Positions 40,068 through 48,521 of a stretch of DNA of 64,000 nt are shown here, piece after piece. A model generated the notes under the pieces. That model worked only from the letters and a program-made list of their open reading frames with translations, had not been told where the DNA came from and did no database searches. The translations under genes and the position numbers were made by a program. Numbering within the stretch: position 1 is the first letter of the stretch; each line of letters starts with the position of its first letter. The stretch is from Draconibacterium sediminis. Its GTDB lineage: Bacteria; Bacteroidota; Bacteroidia; Bacteroidales; Prolixibacteraceae. The stretch lies in contig NZ_JRHC01000001.1 in the NCBI RefSeq assembly GCF_000949475.1, positions 682,001 to 746,000 of the forward strand, given 5' to 3'.

Positions 40068-41559
40068 CTTTTATCGGGGCACTCAGCCTGCTTTCATTGC
40101 TTAAACGGTCGAGCACCGAAATACGCAGTTCGTATTTTTTCTTTTTCCGGTTTATTCGGTCAAACTTAATTTCCTGATCTTTCGTGATCCTGTAAATATA
40201 TTTGCAGTTATCCGGATCGAACTTTTGTCCTTCTTCATTCAGGTAGAGCACATAACTCCAGGCTTTGTCCATTTCGTTTTGCGTTTCGGCAGGTGTCCAT
40301 TTAATTTTTCTGCCCCGCTTGTTTATTTTTACCAGCGGCTGTGGTGCCTTGTTGTCAAGCCATGGCATTGGCGGAACGATAGCCGGAGATTTGTAATAGT
40401 CCAGCTTTAAACTGTCCTGCAATCCCAATAAATCACCATTAAACCACTTGCTGCTATAAAACGATGAGCCCTGAATCTCAGGTATCGAACGCAGTATCCG
40501 TATTTGTTTTATAAGCTGGTCAGGTTCCGTCCATTCTTTAGTTTGCGAAGTGCTGCTAACTTTATAAGGTGCCTGCCCGATATACATTGCGCGGCCATAG
40601 GCATGATCTTTCCACCAATTGGCCAGCAGCTGAAAGTCAACAGTAGGATGACCGATTTGCCAGTATAATTGCGGCAGTGTATAATCGATCCAACCTTCTT
40701 CCTGCCACTTTATAATGTTGGCATACAAGTGGTCGTAATTTGTTGTTCCGGCTTTTGTGTCGGAACCTATAGGGTCGTCGGTTTTATTTCGCCACACACC
40801 AAACGGACTGATACCAAATTTAACCCAGGGTTTGGTGGCTTTAATCGAGTCGTTCAGCTTTTTAATGGTAATATCAACATTTTCGCGGCGCCAGTCGGCT
40901 TTGTTCTCAGCAGTAAATCCACGGTTGTAGTATTTGAAAGATGTTGTATCCGGGAATTCTTCTTTTAAGGGGTAAGGATAAAAATAATCATCGAAATGAA
41001 TGGCATCCACATCATAACGTTTCACAATGTCCTGCACTACATCGGTTACAAACTCGCGGGCTTGCGGCAATCCCGGGTCGAAATACAAACGGTTGCCGTA
41101 TTTTAAAATCCAATCGGGGTGACGAAATGCAATATGATCGATTGAAAGCGGATCATCAAGATTTTGTGCTACCCGGTAGGGATTGAGCCAGGCATGAAGT
41201 TCCATTCCGCGTTTGTGGCATTCTTCAATCCAAAACTTCAGCGGATCGTAAAAAGGCAGTGGTGCCTGCCCCTGAACGCCTGTGAGGTAACGCGACCATG
41301 GCTCCAGATCTGATTGATAAAAAGCATCGGCAGCAGGTCGAACCTGCAAAATAATGGCATTCATGCCTAAACTTTTATGTAAATTTAAAATATCGATGAT
41401 TTCGCGTTTCTGGACATCAGTGCTTAGCCCCGGTTTCGAGGGCCAGTCGATGTTAACAACGGTGGCTACCCAAACGGCTCTGAACTCGTATTTGGGTTGC
41501 GTCCGGGCAATGACAGAAAGGAATAGGCAAGCAGAAAGAAGAACTAATAGCTTTTTCAT
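40057..41559 (-). CDS. Glycosyl hydrolase-like 10 family protein (DigH/YddW-like)
   Basis: 500-residue exported protein (signal ending near VIARTQP) of the DUF187/GHL10 family. The core TIM barrel starts with FRAVWVATVVNIDWPSKPG and contains ILQVRPAADAFY, AWLNPYRVA and IHFDDYFYPYP with acidic residues suited to glycoside cleavage; TLPQLYWQIGHP is a late conserved motif. A fibronectin-like C-terminal domain (about 410-500) follows. E. coli YddW (DigH) in this family cuts denuded glycan strands of peptidoglycan at the division site, so cell-wall hydrolysis is the likely role. Its 3' end overlaps the SRAP gene by 11 bases. Confidence 0.9.
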   Translation of the reverse strand: MKKLLVLLSACLFLSVIARTQPKYEFRAVWVATVVNIDWPSKPGLSTDVQKREIIDILNLHKSLGMNAIILQVRPAADAFYQSDLEPWSRYLTGVQGQAPLPFYDPLKFWIEECHKRGMELHAWLNPYRVAQNLDDPLSIDHIAFRHPDWILKYGNRLYFDPGLPQAREFVTDVVQDIVKRYDVDAIHFDDYFYPYPLKEEFPDTTSFKYYNRGFTAENKADWRRENVDITIKKLNDSIKATKPWVKFGISPFGVWRNKTDDPIGSDTKAGTTNYDHLYANIIKWQEEGWIDYTLPQLYWQIGHPTVDFQLLANWWKDHAYGRAMYIGQAPYKVSSTSQTKEWTEPDQLIKQIRILRSIPEIQGSSFYSSKWFNGDLLGLQDSLKLDYYKSPAIVPPMPWLDNKAPQPLVKINKRGRKIKWTPAETQNEMDKAWSYVLYLNEEGQKFDPDNCKYIYRITKDQEIKFDRINRKKKKYELRISVLDRLSNESRLSAPIKVKL

Positions 41560-41747
41560 ACGATTAAAATTTATTGTTTGAAGGCATCGTATGTACCCGC
41601 ACCTCTATGATTAATTTCGGAGTGTTGGATTTAGATGCTCGTTTCATAAAATGGACTTTGTTGAACACAAAAATAAGAGAATGTTATCTTGTGGGAAACG
41701 AAAAAGGCAGAATTTACTGTGTGAGTCTTTCAACTAAAAAAAATTGA

Positions 41748-41755
41748 TATCTTTG
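41748..41755 (+). promoter_or_regulatory. TAnnTTTG element of a candidate small RNA
   Basis: TATCTTTG, a perfect -7 box with TTTC at 41728-41731 as possible -33 (16 bases). Expected transcript start near 41760. Confidence 0.4.
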
Positions 41756-41759
41756 TGCC

Positions 41760-41892
41760 AGATATACGAAGTAAAAAAGTAAACGATATTTAAGACAAAC
41801 AACGGGCTTGTCGTTCTGACAAGTTTGTGGTTTATTAGGTTTAGTTGGTTTAGGTTAAAAAGGCTGTCAGAAGGGCAGCCTTTTCTTTTTTA
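41760..41892 (+). ncRNA. Candidate small RNA with internal hairpin and terminator
   Basis: About 130 bases from the -7 element to a strong terminator (AAAAAGGCTGTC / GGCAGCCTTTT, 41857-41884, then T-rich). Internally CTTGTC/GACAAG forms a hairpin (41808-41824 region). It has no ORF, and the flanking genes face away or leftward, so the terminator needs another transcript. No known family recognised. Confidence 0.4.
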
Positions 41893-42013
41893 TAAATTTT
41901 TAAAACCACTAAACTTAATCCGTATAAATTAAATCAATCAGTGTTATCCAGGATTTCCGATTAATCAGTGAAAATCCTGTTGATCTGTGTTATCTGCGTT
42001 CCAATATTCAAAT

Positions 42014-42045
42014 AAAAAGGCTGCCGGATTACTCCAACAGCCTTT
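42014..42045 (-). terminator. Terminator after TetR gene
   Basis: AAAGGCTG (42016-42023) / CAGCCTTT (42038-42045), with T run on the minus strand; lies 27 bases after the stop. Confidence 0.75.
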
Positions 42046-42071
42046 GTATAGTTGTTTTTTTTGATTGAGAA

Positions 42072-42674
42072 CTACCTTTTCATTATTCCATAGCACATAA
42101 TCTTCAGAATAATATCAACGCTTCGTTCCAGATTTACATCGCTGTAATTTCCTGCGGCAAGCGGCATTTCAAGTCCTTTAATAGCAGTGGTAATACCAAT
42201 TGCGGCCAGGTTAAAATCGTAAATCTCAAATTCATTTTTACGAACACCTTCAATAAGTATTCGTTTAATCATTCTGATCTCGTCCTGCTCGTATTTAAGT
42301 TTTACCTCATCGATAAATCCAACGGCAGTAACATCGTTTTCAATGGCATGATAAAAATTCGCCAAATTACGGAAAGTAGCCATTTTGGTTAAAATGTAAT
42401 CGCGCAATTTGTCCACCGGATCGGTGTTTCTGTTTATCACAATCTCAAGTTCGTGCGCCAAAATATCAACCTCTTTCATAATAACAGCCTGAAAAAGGTC
42501 TTCTTTGCTTTTAAAATAGTAGTAAAGCGAGCTTTTCCCTTTACGAACAGCATTGGCAATGTCGTCGAGTGTGGTTTTCTTGTAGCCGTATTTGCTGAAA
42601 ATTTCACGGGCAATCTTTAGGATATTTTCCCTGTTTACATCCTTCTTATTCGCAGTATCCGCTGAATTTTGCAT
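42072..42674 (-). CDS. TetR/AcrR family transcriptional regulator
   Basis: 200-residue regulator. The N-terminal helix-turn-helix domain is standard (ENILKIAREIFSKYGYKKTTLDDIANAVRKGKSSLYYYFKSKEDLF at about 14-60), and the C-terminal ligand and dimer domain is diverged. No transporter or enzyme gene lies next to it, so the target cannot be read from context. A TATATTTG -7 element is present on the minus strand at 42716-42709, giving a leader of about 30 bases. Its ligand is unknown. Confidence 0.92.
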   Translation of the reverse strand: MQNSADTANKKDVNRENILKIAREIFSKYGYKKTTLDDIANAVRKGKSSLYYYFKSKEDLFQAVIMKEVDILAHELEIVINRNTDPVDKLRDYILTKMATFRNLANFYHAIENDVTAVGFIDEVKLKYEQDEIRMIKRILIEGVRKNEFEIYDFNLAAIGITTAIKGLEMPLAAGNYSDVNLERSVDIILKIMCYGIMKR

Positions 42675-42708
42675 GAATTGAAACGTTTTGTCTATGTTAA
42701 AACTTGGC

Positions 42709-42716
42709 CAAATATA
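42709..42716 (-). promoter_or_regulatory. TAnnTTTG promoter element of TetR gene
   Basis: TATATTTG on the minus strand, about 35 bases before the ATG. Confidence 0.45.
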
Positions 42717-42834
42717 ACTATTTATTTTAGCCGTTATTATTTTTTAGAACATTTTACTCTGACAGACGACATTTACTTTTGCTGATTGAATGCCCTGTAA
42801 CTGGTTGAAATCTATTTTGCTAATATTCGAATAG

Positions 42835-44997
42835 CTACTCTTTATCTTGTTCAGCCAGTCTGAAGTCGAGTTGCTTCCTTTCAAGATTGGTGCGCCAAAC
42901 ACGTACATTTATTTTTTCGCCCAACTGAAAACTCTTACGTGAATGACGTCCCACCAGCGCATAATTTTTTTCATCGAAAATATAAAAATCATCATCCATT
43001 TGCGCAATCGGAATCATGCCTTCAATTTTGTTTTCCAGCTCCACATAAATTCCCCAATCGGTTACACCCGAAATCGTACCCGGATAAGTTTTGCCGATAT
43101 GATCCTGCATAAACTCCACCTGCTTGTACTTTATCGATGCCCGCTCGGCATTGGCAGCTTTGGCCTCCATGTCGGACGAGTGTTTGCAAAGCCCCTCATA
43201 TTTTTGCTCGTTAACCGAACGTGCTCCGTCTAAATATTTTTCCAGCAGGCGGTGTACCATCATATCGGGATAGCGCCTGATTGGCGAGGTAAAGTGCGTG
43301 TAATAATCAAACGATAGTCCGTAGTGCCCTATGTTCCGGGTTGAATAGGCTGCTTTTGCCATGGTGCGGATGGCCAGGGTTTCAACCACATTCTGTTCGC
43401 TTTTACCTTTTACTTCGGTAAGCAATTTGTTTAGCGATGTTGAAATGGCCCGCGGCGTTGACAGTTGAATGCCGTGCCCGAAGCGCTTTATAAACGTGTT
43501 GAACGACGAAAGTTTGTCGGGGTCGGGTTTGTCGTGAATACGGTAAACAAAGGTTTTCGGCGTTTTCTTTTCCGGAACTTTGCCAATAAACTCGGCCACT
43601 TTTTTGTTGGCCAGTAGCATAAACTCCTCAATCAGGTGATTCGATTCTTTCGATTCTTTAAACGACACTGATATTGGTTTTCCTTTCTCGTCAATTTCAA
43701 ACTTCATTTCTACGCGCTCAAAAGCAATCGAACCTGTATCGAAACGCTCGTCGCGCAATTTTATCGCCAGTTCATTGAGTTTTAGCATCTCCTCAGAAAA
43801 ATCGCCCTCTCCGGTTTCGATAATTTCCTGGGCTTCTTCGTAGGTAAATCTTCGGTCCGAATGGATGACTGTTTTTCCAAACCACTGTTTTTTCACTTTT
43901 GCATCTTTGGTAATTTCAAAAACGGCCGAAAAACACAATTTATCCTCGTTGGGTCGAAGCGAACAAACTCCGTTCGATAAGCGCTCGGGAAGCATCGGTA
44001 CCACGCGGTCGACCAGGTAAACAGAGGTGGCGCGGTCTTGCGCCTCGTTTTCAATGATGGTATTTGGCCGCACGTAATGTGTAACATCGGCAATGTGCAC
44101 ACCAACTTCCCAGTTTCCGTTGTCAAGTTTCTTTAACGACAGGGCATCATCAAAATCTTTTGCATCTGCCGGGTCGATGGTGAATGTGGTGGTTTTGCGC
44201 ATATCGCGCCGCTTTTTAATCTCTTCTTTCGGAATTTCCAGCGGAATTTTTTCGGCAGCCTTATCTACATTTTGGGGGAATTTGTGTGGCAATTCAAACT
44301 CAGCCAGAATGGCGTGCATTTCGGCATCGTTATCGCCGGTGTCGCCCAGTACTTCAATAATTTCGCCAAACGGACTGCGCGCATTTTGTGGCCAGTCTTT
44401 AATTTCGGCAATGGCTTTTTGCCCATCTTTTGCGCCGTTTAGTTTTTCTTTCGGAATAAAAATATCGAAACCAACTTTTCCAGAAGGAATCAAAAACGCA
44501 AAGTTTTTGGTGGTTTGTACTGTTCCTACAAATATTGTTTTTGCCCGCTCCAGAATCTCGGTAACTTCGCCTTCCAAATCGTGTTTCTTGCGCCGCGCAT
44601 AAACATGGATTCGTACTTTGTCGCCTTCCATGGCATGGTTGAGGTTACGCGATGATATAACAGCCGGTTGCTCCAGCTCGTCGCTGATAACGTAGGCAAA
44701 ACCCTGTGGTTGCATTTCAATAATACCTGTAACTTTTCCGGTACGTGCTTTCGGTTTAAATTTTCCCCGCGATATCTGATCAACGTAACCATCGTCGGCC
44801 AGTTCCTGAAGTGCAACGTTAATCAATTTGCGCGTCTCGGGGTCTTTTATGCTCAGCGATCCTGAAATCTGGCGGTAATTAACTGTCTTTCCGGGGTTTT
44901 CGTAAAGTGTTGAAAGTATGGCGTTTTTTAGCTTCTTTTTGTTGTACGTGCCGCCGCGTTTCTTTTTGTGCAGCTTGTTCTTTTTCTTTCTTCCCAT
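42835..44997 (-). CDS. rnr: Ribonuclease R
   Basis: 720-residue 3'-5' exoribonuclease of the RNB family that degrades structured RNA. Domain order: Lys-rich N-terminal tail and winged-helix-like region (1-70; KKKNKLHKKKRGG), cold-shock domains (about 80-230), the RNB catalytic domain (about 260-600) with TIDPADAKDFDDALSL carrying the Asp residues that bind magnesium, and a C-terminal S1 domain (PGTISGVTDWGIYVEL). The extent and the tail agree with RNase R rather than RNase II. It is a single gene with its own promoter region; 162 bases separate it from the TetR gene. Confidence 0.96.
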   Translation of the reverse strand: MGRKKKNKLHKKKRGGTYNKKKLKNAILSTLYENPGKTVNYRQISGSLSIKDPETRKLINVALQELADDGYVDQISRGKFKPKARTGKVTGIIEMQPQGFAYVISDELEQPAVISSRNLNHAMEGDKVRIHVYARRKKHDLEGEVTEILERAKTIFVGTVQTTKNFAFLIPSGKVGFDIFIPKEKLNGAKDGQKAIAEIKDWPQNARSPFGEIIEVLGDTGDNDAEMHAILAEFELPHKFPQNVDKAAEKIPLEIPKEEIKKRRDMRKTTTFTIDPADAKDFDDALSLKKLDNGNWEVGVHIADVTHYVRPNTIIENEAQDRATSVYLVDRVVPMLPERLSNGVCSLRPNEDKLCFSAVFEITKDAKVKKQWFGKTVIHSDRRFTYEEAQEIIETGEGDFSEEMLKLNELAIKLRDERFDTGSIAFERVEMKFEIDEKGKPISVSFKESKESNHLIEEFMLLANKKVAEFIGKVPEKKTPKTFVYRIHDKPDPDKLSSFNTFIKRFGHGIQLSTPRAISTSLNKLLTEVKGKSEQNVVETLAIRTMAKAAYSTRNIGHYGLSFDYYTHFTSPIRRYPDMMVHRLLEKYLDGARSVNEQKYEGLCKHSSDMEAKAANAERASIKYKQVEFMQDHIGKTYPGTISGVTDWGIYVELENKIEGMIPIAQMDDDFYIFDEKNYALVGRHSRKSFQLGEKINVRVWRTNLERKQLDFRLAEQDKE

Positions 44998-45153
44998 TTT
45001 GTTTTAATTATCACAAGCAAGTTAAAATAATTATTATTCATGTTTTAATAATAAGTGCGGAAGTTGCGAACAATATCAGATCGAACTCAGGTAACTATAA
45101 GTTTATTTCGGAATATTTAACAACTCGGCACCTCCTATATTTACAGGAATTTG

Positions 45154-45161
45154 TATGTTTG
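45154..45161 (+). promoter_or_regulatory. TAnnTTTG promoter element of Ig-like lipoprotein gene
   Basis: TATGTTTG, 63 bases before the ATG at 45225; the -33 box is not clear. Confidence 0.4.
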
Positions 45162-45224
45162 TAAACCATTTTAAGGGTTCGGTATTTTGCCTTCGAACGC
45201 CTTGAAAACAGACATTTTAAGCCT

Positions 45225-47180
45225 ATGAAGTTAAAGGGGAAACTACCGTTTTTTATTATTGCAATGCTGGCCTGGGTTGTTATTATTTCATCGTGTGCCA
45301 ATATGGGTATGCCCGCGGGAGGACCGCGCGACTCGGTGCCACCGGTTTTGCTTGAAACCAGCCCGGAGTACCGCGCATTGAACTTTGATAAAGACAATAT
45401 CCGGTTTACGTTCAACGAATATTTGCAAACGGATAAAATATCAGAACAACTGGTCATTTCGCCTCCGCTTGAAAAACGTCCGTTAATTAAAACCAAATCG
45501 AAAACCCTGATTATTGAGTTCAATGAGGATTTAAAAGACAGCGTAACGTATTCGATTGATTTTAAAAATTCGATTGTGGATAATAACGAGCAAAATCCAC
45601 TTAAAAACCTGCGTTTTTCGTTTAGCACCGGGCCCGAATACGACTCGTTGCGTGTGGCTGGGCGCGTTATAAACGCCTTTAATCTTGAGCCAAATGAAGA
45701 CGGTTCGCTGTTGGTATTGCATTCAAATCTGCACGATTCGGCTGTGTTTCGGGTACGCCCCGATTACATTGCAAAAACCGATGAGGAAGGTTTGTTTATG
45801 ATCGATAATATTGCAGAAGGAACCTATAATTTGTTTGCTATTAACGACATGAACAACGATCTGATGTATAACGAAGGTGCAGAGGAAATTGCTTTTCTGG
45901 ATACATTGGTCATACCTGAAGCCCATTTTCATGCAGAAGCCGATACGATGGTTAGTGGCGTTGACTCGATGTTGGTTTTAGGGCATACACATTTTTCTCC
46001 CGAGCCGTTTTATATGCGCTTTGTGATGGAAGATATATTTGAACAGTATGTTGAATCGACCGTACGCCAAAGCCGCAATAAATGTTTTTTTGAGTTTAAT
46101 GAATCGATTGCCGATACCTTCTCGGTAAATTTGATCGACCACGATGCAAGCGATTGGCAGCTTTTTGAATACGGGCAGAATAAGGACTCGATACTGATGT
46201 GGATTACCGACACAATGGTTTCGAGATACGACTCGCTTTATATGGAGTTATGCTATACGCAGCTGGATTCAGCAGGCATGCCATACGTGCAAAACGATAC
46301 GATATTAATGCATTATGCCGACCCAAAGGTGGAGGAGGAAAAGAAAAGCCGCAGACGGGGAAAGGAAGAGGAAGAAGAGGAAGAGAAGCCGGAACCCATA
46401 CCGCAGTTTACCTGGCAAACCGATATTCCGTCAACCATGGAGTTGAATGGACTGATTCGCTTTGTATCGCCCGAGCCTGTTCAGAGTTTTAACACTTCGA
46501 TGCTGAAGATGTATCTTACTGCTGATACCTTGAAAAATGCCCTCCCGATAAATGTACAAGAAGACTCTACAAAATACCGGAGTTACTCAATTAGTTACGA
46601 TTGGGAACCACAAACTGAATACAGCTTTGTGATTGACTCGGCAGCATGCGTAAATATTTTTGGAATTAGCAGCAAGGCCTTTTCGAAAGGTTTTAAAACA
46701 CGCGAAGAAGATTATTACGGTAGCCTGGAATTTGATTTCTCGAATGTAACAATGCCAATGGTTGTTCAGGTTCTGAAAAATAACGATGAAGAAGAGGTGT
46801 TGCGCCAGAAATCCTTTACCGAAGATGGCACCGTGTTGTTCGAATACCTTGCGCCCGAAAAGTACAAGGTAAAAGTAATTTACGATGCCAATGGAAACGG
46901 CAAATGGGATGCCGGCAGTTTTCAGGACAAAGTGCAACCCGAACGCGTGGCGTATGTGCAGGAAGTGATTAAACTGCGCTCGAACTGGAGCGAAAGCCAC
47001 AGCTGGGATTTAACGCCCGATCCGCTTTTCAGTAAAAATATCCGCGATAAGGAAGAAGAAGAACGGAAGCGTGAAGAAGCACTGGAGAAACAACGAAAAG
47101 AAGAGGAAGAGCAACGAAATAACAGTATGTTCCGACCGGGTGACACTGGTAGTGGCGCTGGTGGTTTTCAGCGGAGATAG
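45225..47180 (+). CDS. Lipoprotein with bacterial Ig-like (Big_5) domain
   Basis: 651-residue lipoprotein (lipobox ISSC). A Big_5-type Ig-like domain follows (about 35-135; PAGGPRDSVPPVLLETSP, VRFTFNEYL, FSFSTG), then a carboxypeptidase-like region (AGRVINAFNLEPNEDGSLL), and a long C-terminal part with many acidic residues. A strongly charged stretch of Glu/Lys/Arg near 375-385 (KSRRRGKEEEEEEE) and another near the end (EEERKREEALEKQRKEEEEQR) are low-complexity linkers. This domain organisation is common in Bacteroidota lipoproteins of unknown function; surface display is likely. It has a TATGTTTG promoter element upstream. Confidence 0.85.
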   Translation: MKLKGKLPFFIIAMLAWVVIISSCANMGMPAGGPRDSVPPVLLETSPEYRALNFDKDNIRFTFNEYLQTDKISEQLVISPPLEKRPLIKTKSKTLIIEFNEDLKDSVTYSIDFKNSIVDNNEQNPLKNLRFSFSTGPEYDSLRVAGRVINAFNLEPNEDGSLLVLHSNLHDSAVFRVRPDYIAKTDEEGLFMIDNIAEGTYNLFAINDMNNDLMYNEGAEEIAFLDTLVIPEAHFHAEADTMVSGVDSMLVLGHTHFSPEPFYMRFVMEDIFEQYVESTVRQSRNKCFFEFNESIADTFSVNLIDHDASDWQLFEYGQNKDSILMWITDTMVSRYDSLYMELCYTQLDSAGMPYVQNDTILMHYADPKVEEEKKSRRRGKEEEEEEEKPEPIPQFTWQTDIPSTMELNGLIRFVSPEPVQSFNTSMLKMYLTADTLKNALPINVQEDSTKYRSYSISYDWEPQTEYSFVIDSAACVNIFGISSKAFSKGFKTREEDYYGSLEFDFSNVTMPMVVQVLKNNDEEEVLRQKSFTEDGTVLFEYLAPEKYKVKVIYDANGNGKWDAGSFQDKVQPERVAYVQEVIKLRSNWSESHSWDLTPDPLFSKNIRDKEEEERKREEALEKQRKEEEEQRNNSMFRPGDTGSGAGGFQRR

Positions 47181-47240
47181 GCCGGGTAGCTGCATTTTCG
47201 GTTAAAATATCTACCTTTAATAAACTTTATTAATAAAATT

Positions 47241-47537
47241 ATGGCAAGTGTAAGAGACCTTAAAAAAGACATTGATTTGATTATGTCGATGGCTTTAAGC
47301 GATTGTTTTTACGTGATGGAATATAACAATGAAGTAGACGAAAAAGCGGTATACGAAATTGCTGGCGATATTGTAAAAAGTCATCGCGAGTTGCGTTTGC
47401 GTGCTACTCATCCTGATGGAAAAGATAATCCAAAACTGGTGAAGCAATATTACAAAGAGGTCGTTCAGGATATGCTGTCTGCTGCCGATGCCGCTTTGGA
47501 AAGATTGTCGGCCGAAGTGAAAAAAGTAGCCAAGTAG
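47241..47537 (+). CDS. Conserved small alpha-helical protein
   Basis: 98-residue soluble protein, predominantly helical (DLKKDIDLIMSMALSDCFYVMEYN, KSHRELRLRATHPDG, YYKEVVQDMLSAADAALERLSAEVKK). No signal or membrane segment. I recognise it only as a conserved hypothetical of Bacteroidota; helix pattern and charge fit a dimeric or nucleic-acid-associated protein but nothing definite shows that. It follows the lipoprotein by 60 bases and is convergent with the DUF3859 gene with adjacent stop codons. Confidence 0.65.
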   Translation: MASVRDLKKDIDLIMSMALSDCFYVMEYNNEVDEKAVYEIAGDIVKSHRELRLRATHPDGKDNPKLVKQYYKEVVQDMLSAADAALERLSAEVKKVAK

Positions 47538-47921
47538 TTACATTAACGTGAAAATTTTGTGAGCAACCACTTTGCCTTTATACCAGGTGGTTAGCTCCCA
47601 TTTTCCCAGCTTGTCTTCCAATGGTTCCCAAATACAATCTCCAAGATAAAACTCATAATCGTTGGTGCGAATAAACTGTTCGCCGGTAAACGGAGGACGC
47701 AAATTCCCTTCATCATCGGTAAACGGCGGATGATCGATCTGAAAATCAACTTTTTCGCCTTTCCCATTTTTTATGTGCAACACATAGCCAAATTCAGTTC
47801 CTATTTCTGCATTAATTTCGGTGGTAAAATCCAGTATTTTAGGAATGTCCTTACTTTCCCGGTCCCATTTCGAGTACTCGCCGTAACTGTATAGCTTAAA
47901 TGTTGGTCTGCGTTTTGCCAT
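47538..47921 (-). CDS. DUF3859 family protein
   Basis: 127-residue soluble protein of beta-rich composition (KLYSYGEYSKWDRESK, TEINAEIGTEFGYVLHIKNGKGEKV, DCIWEPLEDKLGKWELTTWY). The opening segments and GTEFGYVLHI fit the DUF3859 domain, whose function is unknown. A perfect TATTTTTG box on the minus strand (47943-47936) is 14 bases before the ATG, so the leader would be about 10 bases. Its stop codon is directly next to that of the convergent small gene. Confidence 0.65.
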   Translation of the reverse strand: MAKRRPTFKLYSYGEYSKWDRESKDIPKILDFTTEINAEIGTEFGYVLHIKNGKGEKVDFQIDHPPFTDDEGNLRPPFTGEQFIRTNDYEFYLGDCIWEPLEDKLGKWELTTWYKGKVVAHKIFTLM

Positions 47922-48001
47922 TGTTAAATAAAATGCAAAAATAGCAATTGTTATGTTTTTTATTTAGAAAGGTTCTTAATTTAGCCACCCTAATCGATTA
48001 C

Positions 48002-48355
48002 GTGAAATTAATAAGAAAACATACAAATTTACTGTTTGTACTGATTCTTCCGGTGTATTTGTACATCGTTCAAACTTCAATACAAAATAAACATACACAT
48101 GTTTATGCCAACGGTATTGTAGTTGCGCATTCGCATCCAACATCCGATTCGGATGGTTCAGGAAACAATCACAACCATTCGCAGCGTGAGATTAATCTTT
48201 ATTCCTCGCTGCATTCTGATTTTTATGAAACTCCGGGGCTAACCGCTTTCAATTTTGAAGTGCCCGTTGATCATATCGATTACATTGTTTACAATGAGCA
48301 GGAAGTTTCGATTCCTGTTTTGTTACTCAGCATTCCCCGGGGGCCTCCCGCATAG
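48002..48355 (+). CDS. His-rich single-span membrane protein
   Basis: 117-residue protein if it starts at GTG 48002 (VKLIRKHTNLLFVL); another non-ATG start upstream at 47948 is possible but a clear start is lacking. One hydrophobic helix (LLFVLILPVYLYIVQ) then a hydrophilic part with KHTHVYANGIVVAHSHPTSD and GNNHNHSQ, suggesting metal binding, and a C-terminal tail (SIPRGPPA). It is 166 bases before a TonB receptor gene. Small His-rich proteins ahead of receptors are known for metal uptake loci, so zinc, nickel or copper handling is plausible but not shown. Confidence 0.55.
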   Translation: MKLIRKHTNLLFVLILPVYLYIVQTSIQNKHTHVYANGIVVAHSHPTSDSDGSGNNHNHSQREINLYSSLHSDFYETPGLTAFNFEVPVDHIDYIVYNEQEVSIPVLLLSIPRGPPA

Positions 48356-48521
48356 TTTTCAAATACTTATTAGCGTTGCAAAATGTGCAACTATCTGGTC
48401 ATCTGTGTTTAAGTGGATTGTATTCCATTTGATCCGTGTTTTGCCGATGACTGGGGCGATGTTTTATCGCTTTTCAAAAAAATCAGATTTAGTAGTTTGA
48501 AAACAACATATTACAAATATT

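Larger units (their letters stand above)
41560..42071. other. Gene-less stretch with a candidate small RNA
   Basis: 512 bases with no protein gene. It contains a promoter-like pair, a rightward terminator and therefore a candidate RNA (separate entry), a stretch of diverged intergenic repeat (about 41940-42002, GATCTGTGTTATCTGCGTTC) and a leftward terminator for the TetR gene. Confidence 0.5.

Noticed and set aside
44093-44602. 169-codon frame antisense to rnr
   Set aside because: Ser-rich shadow of the RNB domain region.
45095-45628. 177-codon minus-strand frame over the start of the Ig-like lipoprotein gene
   Set aside because: The plus strand has lipobox and domain; the minus frame has no start context.
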